64,000 nt of DNA, from assembly GCA_027493955.1 (NCBI GenBank), contig JAOSJT010000001.1, forward strand, positions 3,273,131 to 3,337,130, given 5' to 3'. Shown here piece by piece: positions 1-9,005 of this stretch. Position 1 is the stretch's first letter; each line of letters starts with the position of its first letter. The DNA comes from Bacteroidia bacterium (GTDB lineage: Bacteria > Bacteroidota > Ignavibacteria > SZUA-365). The translations under genes and the position numbers were made by a program. The notes under the pieces were generated by a model that saw nothing but the letters and a program-made list of their open reading frames with translations, ran no database searches and was not told the origin of the DNA.

Positions 1-181
1 ATGGATCCGGCGCGAAGCACTCATGCAGGAGGATGCATGGTCCCGTCGGAACATCCAATGGTATAATGCCTGCGCCGGCCGGTTTCGCACCTGTGCGACC
101 GTTCGCACAGGTCTGTACCCGATCCGGTGATCCCATCGCCGGCAGTATTGACGTCTGCCAGCAACGGAGGCAGTGCTGACG

Positions 182-1351
182 ATGAGCACACCGCAACTTC
201 TCCTATTCCTGATCGGCACATTGAGTGCGATCGCGATTCTTACGACATACGTCGTGTATCCTTTGCTCATTGCGTTGTACGCGCGTTTCTTCCCTCGCCG
301 ATGGAAAACAGATGAGAACGCGCTCCCGCCCGTAACCATGCTCGTCGCGGCATACAATGAAGCGGAGGTTCTGGAAGAAAAAATCCGGAACTTTCTGGCG
401 ATGGACTATCCTCCGGACCGGCTCAGACTGCTCATCGGCAGCGATGGCTCCACAGACGGGACACAGGAACTACTCGATCGGCTGTGTGATGGCGAGAGGG
501 TGCGCTATTTCGCCTTCGGTCGTGGCGGAAAAATGAAAACCGTCAATCAGCTCGCGACACAGGTCACGACGCCCTACATCATTTTTTCCGATGCCAACAC
601 GATGTATCACCCGCAAGCCGCGCGGAAACTGCTGCGCCACTTCGCGGACGACAGCATTGGCGGCGTATGCGGCAAACTGGTCTTGCGGCCCGTGAATGAA
701 AGCTCCGGAGGACGCGGGGAGCACACCTACTGGTCGTTCGAGAATCTGATCAAGCAGTGGGAAGGCAATGCCGCAACAACGCTCGGAGCCACGGGCGGCA
801 TCTACGCAATACGGACGGAGTTTTTTGAGCCGCAGCCGGAAGAAGGGTACGTGGCGGATGACTTCCTCCTCCCTATGCGCATTCTCCTGCGCGGGAAACG
901 CTTCGTTTTCGATGGCGAGGCGCTTGCGACGGAAGACACCATGCCCGATATGCGCAGGGAATACCACCGCAAGATCCGCGTCGCCATCAGCACCTTCAAT
1001 GCCATGCGCGAGCTTCGTCCACGACTGCACGAGCTGCCTTTTTCCGTACGGCTGATGCTGTTCGGCCACAAAACGCTGCGGTGGCTGGTACCATTTTTCC
1101 TCGTCGCAATTCTGTTGAGCGCGGCGCTGCTCGCTTCACTGCCGTGGGTATGGAACTGGGTGCTTATCCCATCAGTCATATTTTCGGTTCTTGCGCTGCT
1201 CGCCTATGTGGCGGAGAGTTTCGGCAAGCGTCTGGGCGTGCTCTCGTTGCCGCTGTACTTCATTTCCATAAACGTCGCATTACTCGTCGGCTGGTGGAAA
1301 TTCCTTTCGGGAGCCAAGGCCTCCACGTGGGAGCGTTCACCGAGATCGTAG
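182..1351 (+). CDS. Membrane-anchored family 2 glycosyltransferase
   Basis: Processive-type GT2 enzyme that would transfer sugars from nucleotide-sugar donors at the inner membrane. An N-terminal membrane segment (about residues 5-36) precedes the GT-A domain, which shows VTMLVAAYNE (51-60), GSDGSTDGT (86-94), SDANT (136-140), GATGGIYAIR (202-211) and an acidic pair DD (226-227). RKIRV (263-267) sits where a Q/RxxRW-type motif is expected. Three C-terminal membrane helices follow (about 300-320, 327-345, 355-375). I chose ATG 182 because GGAGG at 166-170 is well spaced for it; an upstream in-frame GTG at 173 is too close to that site. It precedes a methyltransferase-GT2 fusion on the same strand after about 120 bases, so both may build the same surface glycan. 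Substrate is unknown. Confidence 0.85.
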   Translation: MSTPQLLLFLIGTLSAIAILTTYVVYPLLIALYARFFPRRWKTDENALPPVTMLVAAYNEAEVLEEKIRNFLAMDYPPDRLRLLIGSDGSTDGTQELLDRLCDGERVRYFAFGRGGKMKTVNQLATQVTTPYIIFSDANTMYHPQAARKLLRHFADDSIGGVCGKLVLRPVNESSGGRGEHTYWSFENLIKQWEGNAATTLGATGGIYAIRTEFFEPQPEEGYVADDFLLPMRILLRGKRFVFDGEALATEDTMPDMRREYHRKIRVAISTFNAMRELRPRLHELPFSVRLMLFGHKTLRWLVPFFLVAILLSAALLASLPWVWNWVLIPSVIFSVLALLAYVAESFGKRLGVLSLPLYFISINVALLVGWWKFLSGAKASTWERSPRS

Positions 1352-1473
1352 TGCCGCACCCTGTTCCCGGTTTTCGCAATTGACTCCGTACAGCGTATCT
1401 TAAAAGTTTCTACCGGCGCGGACGGAAAATCCGCGACGGGCGCAACCGAAGAACGTACAGTCTCGAAGCAGCG

Positions 1474-2883
1474 ATGGACAAAAAGCGCACAATCATTGAT
1501 TTTTTCGACCGTGAAGCCCCTGCGCGCAGCAGAAAGCGGAAGCGCTTCGGCTACTTTTACCGGTTGACCGAAAATTATCTGCGCTTTTATGTGCCCGAAG
1601 GTTCGTCCGTCCTGCTCGTCGGCTGCGGCACCGGTGAGATGCTGCACGCGCTCAAGCCCTCCCGCGGCGTGGGCATTGATATCAGTGGGGGCATGATCGA
1701 GCAGGCGAGAAAGAACTTCCCGCAGTATGAATTCCACACCCAGGATGTCGAATCGTTGCATCTGGACGAGACTTTCGATGTGGTGATTTTTTCCGATGTC
1801 ATCGGGTATCTTAACGACATCCAGACGACGCTTTCGCGTATTCAGAGCGTTTGTGATGAAAACACGCGCGTGATGATCACCTATTTCAGCATTTTCTGGC
1901 AATTCCCGTTGCGACTGGCGGAAAAGGCCGGGCTGAAAATGACCTCGCCGTTTTTCGCCTGGCTGGAACCGGACGACATCGCGAATCTGCTGGATCTGGC
2001 CGGCTTCGACATCATCCGGAAAAATCTGAAAGTTCTTTTTCCTCTCTACATTCCGCTGTTGTCGTTCTTCTTCAACTTTTTTCTCGCAAACCTTCCCATC
2101 ATCCGGCGCCTCTGTCTGCTGGAAATCGTCTCCGCCCGCCTCCGTCCGTCCGGCGAGCGACACGAGAAGTCCGTCGCCGTTCTCATCCCCACACGGAACG
2201 AAAAAGGAAACATCGCTGCCGCTCTGGATCGTCTCCCTGCTCTCGGCAGTCACACCGAGGTGATTTTCGTGGATGGTCACAGCACCGACGGCACGCTGGA
2301 AGAGGTGGAGCGCCAGGCCGCGCTGCGTCCGCACATGGACATCAGCTGGTATTCCCAGGACGGCAAGGGCAAGGGCGACGCGGTGCGTAAGGGCTTTTCG
2401 CTCGCAAAAAGCGACATTCTGATGATTCTGGATGCGGACCTGACCGTCCCGCCCGAAGAATTACCGAAATTCTACGACGCACTCGTGCAGGGCAAGGGTG
2501 AGTTTATCAACGGCTCACGCATGGTGTATCCGATGGAAGACCGCGCCATGCGTTTTCTCAATGTGCTGGGAAACAAGTTTTTCAGCATCGTCTTCACCTG
2601 GCTGCTGGACCAGCGTTTCAAAGACACGCTGTGCGGCACCAAGGTGCTCACGCGTGAGAATTATCTCAAGGTTGCGGCGAACCGTTCGTATTTCGGAGAT
2701 TTTGATCCTTTCGGCGATTTCGACCTCATCTTCGGCGCGGCCAAGCTGAATCTGAAAATCACGGAAATTCCCATCCGCTATCGCGAACGCACCTACGGCA
2801 GCACCAACATCAGCCGCTTCCGTCACGGTCTGATCCTGCTCCGTATGTGTCTTTACGCCTACAAGAAGATCAAGATGATATGA
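1474..2883 (+). CDS. SAM methyltransferase-GT2 glycosyltransferase fusion
   Basis: One 469-residue frame carries two enzymes. The N-terminal half is a class I SAM methyltransferase: motif I VLLVGCGTG (46-54), acidic GVGIDIS (65-71), FDVVIFSDVIGYL (101-113). A hydrophobic stretch (about 185-215) links it to a soluble GT2 domain of the dolichyl-phosphate-mannose/undecaprenyl-phosphate type, with VAVLIPTRNEKGNI (234-247), VDGHSTDGT (267-275), LDADLTVPPEEL (319-330) and RYRERTYGSTNIS (435-447). The last motif matches the conserved end of DPM1-like transferases. The architecture suggests glycan or lipid-carrier modification in which methylation and sugar transfer are coupled, but the acceptor cannot be deduced. 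The hydrophobic linker may bring both domains to the membrane. Confidence 0.85.
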   Translation: MDKKRTIIDFFDREAPARSRKRKRFGYFYRLTENYLRFYVPEGSSVLLVGCGTGEMLHALKPSRGVGIDISGGMIEQARKNFPQYEFHTQDVESLHLDETFDVVIFSDVIGYLNDIQTTLSRIQSVCDENTRVMITYFSIFWQFPLRLAEKAGLKMTSPFFAWLEPDDIANLLDLAGFDIIRKNLKVLFPLYIPLLSFFFNFFLANLPIIRRLCLLEIVSARLRPSGERHEKSVAVLIPTRNEKGNIAAALDRLPALGSHTEVIFVDGHSTDGTLEEVERQAALRPHMDISWYSQDGKGKGDAVRKGFSLAKSDILMILDADLTVPPEELPKFYDALVQGKGEFINGSRMVYPMEDRAMRFLNVLGNKFFSIVFTWLLDQRFKDTLCGTKVLTRENYLKVAANRSYFGDFDPFGDFDLIFGAAKLNLKITEIPIRYRERTYGSTNISRFRHGLILLRMCLYAYKKIKMI

Positions 2884-3027
2884 CGCAACGTGCCGGCTCG
2901 GTGTACGCCATCCGCGGGGATATCCGGACCGAGATGGATGGTGTTTACTGACGGTGTTTCGCAACGGATGTGCGCAGGCATTGTGCTTCCTGGGAACCAC
3001 ACACGATCAGGAACGCCGACACGCTAG

Positions 3028-3813
3028 CTAGGTGCTCCACGTACTCTGCAACAGACACACATCCACACCATCCGAGGCGATGGCGTGTGTTGCAACAATG
3101 TGCCCGTCGCGCTGTTCCCACGCGCTGCGGGCGAAGACGGATCCCCCGTAACGCGTTTCCCGGCGATACTGAACCTGCAGCTTCGTCATGTTCCCGTGCT
3201 GCCGCATGTTTTCGGGCAATGCCTCCAGCGCCCACTCCACATAGCGGAGATTGTTCACGTGCCCGTTGTGATCGATGTCCGACATGCGCACACTGAATTC
3301 CCTTTCCTCCATGGCATGGGCAGGGGGAGGGAGGGCCGGAGGCATTGTGAGTTCCGGGGACTCGGCCGCGATGCCATAACCCGAAAACATCGCTTCATCG
3401 ATGCGCCGCGGCCTGCGCCGAACCGTGTCGATGTACACCCAATGCGAAAGCGCATCGACGCAACGCGACCCGTCTTCGCTGTCAATGGCGAAGCTGCGTG
3501 TGGCAAGCATGTTGCGAAACGCGAGCGGCCGCGTGTGCACCAGCGCGGTGGAGCCCAGCGTCGGGCGCTGGTGTATGACGATATCATACTGCGTCAGCAG
3601 CCAGGCGACGTTGTTCGCGGCGTAAAAATCCAGCCCGATTCCGCATTGCTCACTCTGAATCATCGCCATGTCTTCGAAATACCGCAGCATGCTGAACACC
3701 GTCTGCCGGCGACGGGCGTCGCAATCGTAATAGTGCAAAAAGTACTCCCGCGAAAAGGGAAGCCCCGCGGTGCCGTGATCCGCTGGAAGTACGGTGTCGT
3801 CAGTTTCTGTCAT
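3028..3813 (-). CDS. Acyl-ACP thioesterase (FatA/FatB-like, double hotdog)
   Basis: Likely hydrolyses acyl-ACP (or acyl-CoA) to free fatty acid in the cytoplasm. The 261-residue length fits two hotdog folds. The N-terminal fold carries the family signature SREYFLHYYDCD, then SMLRYFEDMA. The second carries DIDHNGHVNNLRYVEW, which holds the conserved Asp, Asn and His of the active site, followed by a beta-rich end (LQVQYRRETRYGG). The ATG at 3813 lies just before the first fold. It faces the preceding plus-strand gene tail-to-tail. A 4-hydroxybenzoyl-CoA-type thioesterase is less likely because those have one hotdog domain. Confidence 0.8.
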   Translation of the reverse strand: MTETDDTVLPADHGTAGLPFSREYFLHYYDCDARRRQTVFSMLRYFEDMAMIQSEQCGIGLDFYAANNVAWLLTQYDIVIHQRPTLGSTALVHTRPLAFRNMLATRSFAIDSEDGSRCVDALSHWVYIDTVRRRPRRIDEAMFSGYGIAAESPELTMPPALPPPAHAMEEREFSVRMSDIDHNGHVNNLRYVEWALEALPENMRQHGNMTKLQVQYRRETRYGGSVFARSAWEQRDGHIVATHAIASDGVDVCLLQSTWST

Positions 3814-3890
3814 AGCATAGATGGTCTGTGTGATCCTGCAGAATGCTTCCCGCCGCTCTTCGTCTCTATGCGCGTGCGTTGCCGGCGCGA

Positions 3891-4514
3891 TCAGGAGACG
3901 CCGTCACTGCGCTCCCGCATGCGCACGAGGCAGCCCGCGCGTGTCGGATGGTCTTCAACGAAAGCGTCGGGATGCACATCGCGTATGAGCCAGAGTATGA
4001 GCATGTCACCGCCCGCCGCGAAAATGAAGAACAGCGAGAATGCCAGTAAAGCCGCATCCCCGTTGAACAATGAAATGATTGCGGGAAGCACGCCTATCGC
4101 CAGCAGCGGCGTCGCGGCACCGATGCGGTACGCCCTGGCCGTGATGGGAACGGTGCAATGCGCATACGGCGTGATGGTCTTCCAGTCGAAGCCGAAACGT
4201 ATGGCGCGGAGAGGCAGGCGTGCGGCTCGCGCCCAGGCCAGGGCGTGCAATGCCTCATGGACGACGACGCCAACACCTAGCGCAAGCAGTAGGATTATGC
4301 CGGTGTCGGACGAACGAAACAAGGTCGCGATGCCGTCCAAACCCCAGACGGCATACCAAACAAGTCCCGGCAGCAGAATCGCCGGAAGCGCGAACACCAC
4401 CATGACGAAATTGGCGCGGAGCAGCGAAATGGATCTGTCCTCCGCCGGATATTCTGAAGCAGTCGCAGCTCCGTGTGTCGCGGTCATCGATGTGTCAGAA
4501 CCGTGATCGATCAT
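3891..4514 (-). CDS. DUF3267 integral-membrane zincin-like protein
   Basis: Multi-pass membrane protein of the DUF3267 family (putative zinc peptidases). The zinc motif HEALH lies inside VVHEALHALAW in a membrane segment, and the C-terminus carries the family signature GGDMLILWLIRDV...VEDHPTRAGC. Four or so hydrophobic helices can be counted. The family is thought to cleave within or near the membrane, but substrates are unknown. The first ATG (4514) is used here; a second Met nine residues in is an alternative and neither has a strong ribosome-binding site. It lies 15 bases downstream of the DinB-like gene and could be co-transcribed with it. Confidence 0.75.
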   Translation of the reverse strand: MIDHGSDTSMTATHGAATASEYPAEDRSISLLRANFVMVVFALPAILLPGLVWYAVWGLDGIATLFRSSDTGIILLLALGVGVVVHEALHALAWARAARLPLRAIRFGFDWKTITPYAHCTVPITARAYRIGAATPLLAIGVLPAIISLFNGDAALLAFSLFFIFAAGGDMLILWLIRDVHPDAFVEDHPTRAGCLVRMRERSDGVS

Positions 4515-4529
4515 GGGGACGGTCCGGTA

Positions 4530-5063
4530 TCACAGTAGCGGAAGGTAGCGCTCGTTGAGCACATTCAGGTGATGCCGCTCATGCCCCGCAAGTATGAAGG
4601 GAATGGCCCGTGCGGTAATGGAATTCCCGGCCGCTGTACCGCGTCGTGCCTGCACGGCCTCGCTCCACGTACTGAAGAGGAAAATGTTGGACATGCGGAG
4701 ATGCTCGAATTCACGGGCCAGCAATTCGTGGGGAATACTGTTGAAGTCCGCGCCGAGCACATAATCGTCCTGCTCGAAGCCCGGCAGCGGCGTATTGTCT
4801 CCGCGCGCGAAGCAAAGCCCGCGATAAGCGAAAATACGCTCCGTGTCGATGATGTGACCGATCACTTCCTTGATGCTCCACTTTCCGGGTGCATAGGAAA
4901 AACCCGCCTGTTCGTCACTGAGTCGGGCCAAAATACCGAGCGTCTCGCTCTTCTGCCGCTCAAGTATCTCCAGTATGTCGCCTTCAGACAGCAAACTGAT
5001 GTAGGTACGGTAATACGGGGCGTATTCGTCGGACAAAGGAGTACGGAATTGCGGGCTGCCCAT
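4530..5063 (-). CDS. DinB/YfiT-like four-helix-bundle protein
   Basis: Predicted DinB_2-superfamily protein of 177 residues. Members bind a divalent metal through three histidines; some transfer small thiols, many are uncharacterised. Visible features are GKWSIKEVIGHIIDTERIFAYR, which supplies the first His, and the C-terminal AGHERHHLNVL, which supplies an H-x3-H pair. The start is placed at ATG 5063 rather than the longer upstream frame because GGAGGT precedes it with 4-5 bases of spacing and homology begins there. No DNA-repair role should be assumed from the family name. Confidence 0.8.
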   Translation of the reverse strand: MGSPQFRTPLSDEYAPYYRTYISLLSEGDILEILERQKSETLGILARLSDEQAGFSYAPGKWSIKEVIGHIIDTERIFAYRGLCFARGDNTPLPGFEQDDYVLGADFNSIPHELLAREFEHLRMSNIFLFSTWSEAVQARRGTAAGNSITARAIPFILAGHERHHLNVLNERYLPLL

Positions 5064-5288
5064 GGGTGACCTCCGTGAGTTATAAAAAACGCTCGTCGGC
5101 TGGAGCGCTTCCGTAATGTACACAGCGGAAGAGTTTTTCCCATGCGAATGCATCGTGTCGCTCAAGCCGACGTATCGCAGATGCGGCTGGCACGTGGCAG
5201 GTGTGCGTTGCTCATGGCCAACTGTGCCGTGACGACTGCATTGCAGAGGAGCACCGCTCGTGCAATTCCCTTGCGAACTGCGGCTCCC

Positions 5289-5990
5289 TCAGCTCGCACC
5301 CTTGTTCAGCCGGCGCCGGTTTGCGTCATAGCGAAGCTGCAGCAACTCGACGCCGAGCGCAAACCCCATCGGGAGATAAATGTACGCCTTGGGCACATGT
5401 TGATGCAGCCCTTCTATGAAAATTGTGACGCCTATGGTGATGAGAAAGGAGAGCGCCAGAATCTTGATCGTCGGCGTCCGCATGATGAAATCGCCGATGG
5501 GCTTGGCGAAGAACAGCACACCCACGAAGGACACCAATACCGAGGTGACGATAATCCAGACCTCATGGGTCAGGCCCACAGCGGTGATAACGGAGTCAAT
5601 GGAAAACACAATGTCCAGCAGCACAATTTGCGTGATGACGGCAGCGAAGGTTGCTCCCTTCCCCGCTTGTGGATGCGCGTCGTGCATCTCCACTGTGTGA
5701 TGGATTTCCCTTGCGGCCTTGTACAGCAGGAACAACCCTCCCGCCAGTAACAGCAGATCACGGACCGAAAAATCGAATAAGACTGGGTCGGTCAGACCTG
5801 TGAGCGCGAGCACGAGCAGCAGCATAAGCAAGCGCGCGACAAGCGCGAGACTCAGACCCAGGATGCGCGCGAAATTCCGCTTCGATTCTTCGAGCCGTGA
5901 TACGAAAATTGAAATAACGAGAATGTTGTCGACACCGAGCACCAGTTCGAGGCCGATCAACAGGGCGAGTAGTCCCAAAGCATCTGTCAT
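5289..5990 (-). CDS. TerC-family integral membrane protein
   Basis: TerC/YkoY-type inner-membrane protein with about seven helices in 233 residues. The two diagnostic intramembrane acidic motifs are present: ELVLGVDNILVISI near the N-terminus and VLLDIVFSIDSVITAVGL in the middle. Family members are associated with tellurite resistance or with manganese efflux and metalation of exported proteins; which applies here cannot be told. A basic, Arg-rich end (RYDANRRRLNKGAS) would face the cytoplasm. The gene stands alone between a DinB-like gene and a lipoprotein hydrolase gene on the same strand. Confidence 0.88.
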   Translation of the reverse strand: MTDALGLLALLIGLELVLGVDNILVISIFVSRLEESKRNFARILGLSLALVARLLMLLLVLALTGLTDPVLFDFSVRDLLLLAGGLFLLYKAAREIHHTVEMHDAHPQAGKGATFAAVITQIVLLDIVFSIDSVITAVGLTHEVWIIVTSVLVSFVGVLFFAKPIGDFIMRTPTIKILALSFLITIGVTIFIEGLHQHVPKAYIYLPMGFALGVELLQLRYDANRRRLNKGAS

Positions 5991-6041
5991 GAGTGGAAAT
6001 CGTTGCTTTCTGATTCGTGCGCCGTCGCGACGACGGGCGCG

Positions 6042-6950
6042 CTATTTTTTTGCGGGATGCGTTCTGATGTAATTGATCGCCGTGGTCAGATTCGCCATGA
6101 AGAGTTCGGGATCCTCGAGCATTACGAAATGTCCCAATCCCGGCATGGTCGTCATTGCCGCATAGGGAAGAAGTCTCCGCAGTGGTGCAAGGTTCGTTGG
6201 CCAGTGATCCGAATTCAACAGATACGCCGGCAGTCCGATCTCCGCAAAACCCGCTTCATGATGGTACCAGGTGTACTGCCGAAAAGCGTTGACAGCAACG
6301 CGGGGATCGGCGCTGGACATGTCCTCGACGATGCGCGCCCTAAGTGACGAGTCGGCGCTCTCACTGAACATACCGCGAATCCACGGCCTCGTAGTGCCTT
6401 TGAAATCACGACGCATCGCAAGGATGAAAGAATCCACCTCGGCGCTCCGCCAACTCGCGGTGATATCGTGATACGTGTCCACACCTATCAACCCGAGCAC
6501 GCGAGCAGGCATCTGCCTGGCCGCTTCGAGCACTGCGGCACCACCCATGGAGTGCCCGGCCAAAATCAACGAACGAAGACCTTCTTTCTCGATGACGGCA
6601 CGAATATCCGAGCCGAACGCTTGCATCGTGAACTGCTCCCGTTCATCACCGGATTCGCCGTGTCCCGCGAGATCAATGGCTACTACTGTGTACTGCTCGG
6701 CCAATACATCGAACTGTTCGCGCCAATATGTCCTGTCGCAGGACCACCCGTGTACCAGGACAATCACGGGATAGCCGCCGCCTTTGATCTGATAGGCGAT
6801 CTCCACCCCGTCCTCGGATTCCGCCATGGCGGTGTGCAGCACTGCGGGATCACGCTTTGCCTCCGCTTCAGAGTCGCCGCAGGACGTAGTGATAAAAACA
6901 AGCAGAAAAACAGCGGGGATGATTCGAAACAGGGCTGCCAGATTCGGCAT
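6042..6950 (-). CDS. Alpha/beta-hydrolase lipoprotein
   Basis: Exported serine hydrolase. The first ~25 residues form a signal peptide ending in FITTSC, a plausible lipobox, so the enzyme is probably lipid-anchored in the cell envelope. The catalytic set is visible: oxyanion region LVHGWSCDRTYW, nucleophile elbow GHSMGGA, Asp in LLNSDHWPTN and His in MPGLGHFVML. ATG 6950 was chosen over an upstream frame because GAGGT precedes it and the signal peptide starts there. Substrate unknown; the fold covers esterases, haloperoxidases and epoxide hydrolases. A strong inverted repeat lies just upstream (6977-7010). Confidence 0.82.
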   Translation of the reverse strand: MPNLAALFRIIPAVFLLVFITTSCGDSEAEAKRDPAVLHTAMAESEDGVEIAYQIKGGGYPVIVLVHGWSCDRTYWREQFDVLAEQYTVVAIDLAGHGESGDEREQFTMQAFGSDIRAVIEKEGLRSLILAGHSMGGAAVLEAARQMPARVLGLIGVDTYHDITASWRSAEVDSFILAMRRDFKGTTRPWIRGMFSESADSSLRARIVEDMSSADPRVAVNAFRQYTWYHHEAGFAEIGLPAYLLNSDHWPTNLAPLRRLLPYAAMTTMPGLGHFVMLEDPELFMANLTTAINYIRTHPAKK

Positions 6951-6976
6951 GAAGACCTCATGTTGGAGAAATGCAC

Positions 6977-7010
6977 ATGCGCCACGGTGAAAAGTAACAC
7001 CGTGGCGCAT
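6977..7010 (-). terminator. Perfect 13-bp inverted repeat between mscL and hydrolase gene
   Basis: The arms 6977-6989 and 6998-7010 are perfectly complementary (ATGCGCCACGGTG and its reverse complement) around an eight-base loop. The hairpin lies 12 bases beyond the mscL stop in the direction of transcription and 27 bases before the start of the hydrolase gene. There is no clean T-run, so it may terminate weakly, protect the mscL 3' end, or limit read-through rather than act as a standard intrinsic terminator. Confidence 0.55.
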
Positions 7011-7022
7011 GAATGCAAATGC

Positions 7023-7430
7023 CTATCCGTTCTGCTTTTTGAGCAAATCCCGGATTTCCGTGAGCAGAACCTCTTCCGCCGGAGGAGCAGGCGGCGCCGC
7101 GGGAGCTTCCACTTCCTTTTTCTTCATGGAATTCATTCCCTTTACGACAAGGAAGATAGCGAAGGCGATGATGACGAAGTCAATCACTTTCTGAATGAAA
7201 ATACCCCAGTTTAACGTCACTGCGGGTGCCTCACCCTCCGCCGCCTTGAGCATCAGACTCAATGCGGAAAAATCAACCCCGCCCATGAGCAAACCCAAAG
7301 GTGGCGTCAGGACGTCGTTGACAAAAGAAGAAACGATACCGCCGAACGCGGCACCGATCACGATACCGACAGCCATGTCAATGACATTGCCGCGCATCGC
7401 AAAATCCTTGAACTCCTTGATCATGCTCAT
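7023..7430 (-). CDS. mscL: Large-conductance mechanosensitive channel MscL
   Basis: Homopentameric inner-membrane channel that opens under membrane tension to release solutes during osmotic downshock. The 135-residue protein has the amphipathic N-terminus [17 protein letters not shown]1 [22 protein letters not shown] with the gate glycines, the loop, TM2 [14 protein letters not shown], and the cytoplasmic helix [15 protein letters not shown]. An Ala/Pro-rich linker ([10 protein letters not shown]) separates TM2 from that helix. ATG 7430 follows a GGAG site seven bases upstream; a Met two residues later is also possible. Confidence 0.97.
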   Translation of the reverse strand: MSMIKEFKDFAMRGNVIDMAVGIVIGAAFGGIVSSFVNDVLTPPLGLLMGGVDFSALSLMLKAAEGEAPAVTLNWGIFIQKVIDFVIIAFAIFLVVKGMNSMKKKEVEAPAAPPAPPAEEVLLTEIRDLLKKQNG

Positions 7431-7597
7431 CGAGTTGCTCCGATAATGGTGAAGACGTGATAGTTCGGACGATGGAAGAGGCTCCCTGAGTTCACACCAA
7501 GAGAACGTGTGCCCCGGGATAACCGTGTACAAAGCGATAGTCTCGTCGAAAAGATAGAAAAACTGCGGACGGGACACAATTATCAAATGTTCCGTTT

Positions 7598-7996
7598 CTA
7601 CTCCTTTGGAGTGGGGATTTCGTACAGCACGGCGACGGCACCACCCGGATCGCGTATCACGCAGTATCGCCCTATCGAACCGCCGCCGCGTATTCCTCCG
7701 AGTATGCTGCCTCCCAGCGCTTCGCAACGCGCCACGCGCTCGTCCAGTTTGTCCACATTGATGTACACGAGCCACTGTGCAGGCAAACCCGCATTGGCGC
7801 CGCGCGCATGACAAATGCCTGCCGCACCCCGGCCCTCGACATCCTTCATCACATAATCTTCGTACTTTCCCATGCTGAGGCCCTCAAAAGTCCATCCGGC
7901 TACCTCCGCGTAAAAGTCGCGTATGCGCTCGGCATCGGGAACGGTCAGATCCGTCCAGGTAATGGATCCAGGGATCGGTGTATTGTCGGTGCTCAT
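7598..7996 (-). CDS. VOC-family (glyoxalase/bleomycin-resistance-like) protein
   Basis: Single-domain vicinal-oxygen-chelate protein of 132 residues with two beta-alpha-beta-beta-beta units. It opens with [26 protein letters not shown] and ends with [13 protein letters not shown], both typical of VOC proteins of the lactoylglutathione-lyase-like group. Reaction unknown; members may be lyases, dioxygenases or binding proteins. The start at 7996 is where homology begins, preceded by a weak AGAGAA site. It lies 26 bases downstream of the SDR gene on the same strand, so the two are probably co-transcribed. Confidence 0.85.
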   Translation of the reverse strand: MSTDNTPIPGSITWTDLTVPDAERIRDFYAEVAGWTFEGLSMGKYEDYVMKDVEGRGAAGICHARGANAGLPAQWLVYINVDKLDERVARCEALGGSILGGIRGGGSIGRYCVIRDPGGAVAVLYEIPTPKE

Positions 7997-8022
7997 GGTG
8001 TTTTCTCTTTTTTGAAATGCAT

Positions 8023-8679
8023 TCAGACAGGAACGCCCGGCACGGTCAATTGCCGGCCGTTGTCCTTTGCGGTGATGCCGAGCAGAAAAGGTGCCGACCG
8101 CTCCGCCCATTCCTCGGGCGAAGGGTAGGCTGCCGCGTTGTCCGGCCAACAGGTGCGGAGCATATCGGTGTTGATGACGCCGGGATTGAGCGATACCGCC
8201 GCGAAGCCCGGCGGCAATTCCTCCGCCAGCGCCTGTGTCAATCCCTCCACCGCCCATTTCGATGCGCAATACGGCGCCATGCCCGCGTCCGCGGAGCGTC
8301 CCCAGCCCGAGGAAACGTTGACGACAATCCCGCGCCCGAGTCGCAACATGCCCGGTAAAAATGCACGAATCGTATGAACCACCCCCATGACATTGATGCG
8401 CATGAGATCGTCGAAAGCTACGGGATCAATCTCCCACAACGGGGCGGGTTCGTTGATCACGGCGGCATTGTTGATGATGAGATCGGGAATACAACCCTCT
8501 GCCTCCAACGACTCCGCCCAGCGCTCGAGCGCGCCCGCGTCAGAGACGTCCACGAGCGCAGTGTCCTCGCCCCCGTTGCGCGCGCAACCATGTACGGTAT
8601 GGCCGAGTGCGCGAAAGCGTCCAAGCAACGCAAGGCCCAACCCCCGGCTCGCCCCGGTCACAATAATGTGTCTTTGCAT
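8023..8679 (-). CDS. Short-chain dehydrogenase/reductase
   Basis: NAD(P)-dependent classical SDR of 218 residues. The cofactor glycine motif TGASRGLG opens the protein; the structural motif NNAA, catalytic Ser in VNVSSGWG, YCASK (Tyr-x3-Lys) and NPG follow in order. Arg in the glycine motif and the basic CARNG after beta-2 would favour NADP. Substrate unknown. The start is set at ATG 8679 because the Rossmann fold begins immediately; the open frame extends upstream without homology. It leads a two-gene unit with the VOC protein. Confidence 0.88.
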   Translation of the reverse strand: MQRHIIVTGASRGLGLALLGRFRALGHTVHGCARNGGEDTALVDVSDAGALERWAESLEAEGCIPDLIINNAAVINEPAPLWEIDPVAFDDLMRINVMGVVHTIRAFLPGMLRLGRGIVVNVSSGWGRSADAGMAPYCASKWAVEGLTQALAEELPPGFAAVSLNPGVINTDMLRTCWPDNAAAYPSPEEWAERSAPFLLGITAKDNGRQLTVPGVPV

Positions 8680-9005
8680 ACTTCGATCCGCTGTGGAAGA
8701 GCAACTTAGAATGTTCGAGCATGATGTGCAAGAATCGGCTGCTTGATCCGCTGTCATGCGCCCGGCATGCTTGTTTCTGCGTTCTCTTGTGTATCCGAGC
8801 TGCCCGCAGTCCGCCTCATTGCGCGCATCATCGTATTCGATGACTCTCTGACCCGTTGCAAGAAAAATACGCTGTTCCCCTGGTCCGCCGGCGTGTGCCC
8901 GTTTCCGATTTGACCCAGACGCGCTTCGGTGTTACATTCGCGCTGTGAGCACTCAACAACAATTCACGCGGCAAGGACGCTGGCGCTGATCCTGAATTTC
9001 CTCGC
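8680..9005. other. Divergent intergenic region, SDR / lipid kinase
   Basis: Non-coding spacer of 326 bases between the minus-strand SDR gene and the plus-strand lipid kinase-like gene. It holds the promoter candidate listed at 8910-8938. I see no other convincing element. Confidence 0.6.
8910..8938 (+). promoter_or_regulatory. Sigma-70-like promoter for the DagK-family gene
   Basis: TTGACC (8910-8915) and TACATT (8933-8938) are separated by 17 bases, a good match to a primary sigma-factor promoter. The expected transcription start (about 8945) gives a leader of roughly 60 bases before ATG 9006. Inferred by pattern only. Confidence 0.5.

Noticed and set aside
1204-2334. Long open frame antisense to the methyltransferase-GT2 fusion
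   Set aside because: It mirrors a well-supported gene with clear motifs; its translation is Arg/His-rich and has no recognisable domain. Long antisense frames are expected in GC-rich coding DNA.
3085-4506. A 473-residue plus-strand frame across the thioesterase and DUF3267 genes
   Set aside because: It spans two supported minus-strand genes and the gap between them, and its composition is typical of a reverse-strand shadow.
4530-5063. DNA-damage-inducible repair role for the DinB-like protein
   Set aside because: The four-helix DinB_2 family is unrelated to DNA polymerase IV, and no LexA-type operator was seen upstream.
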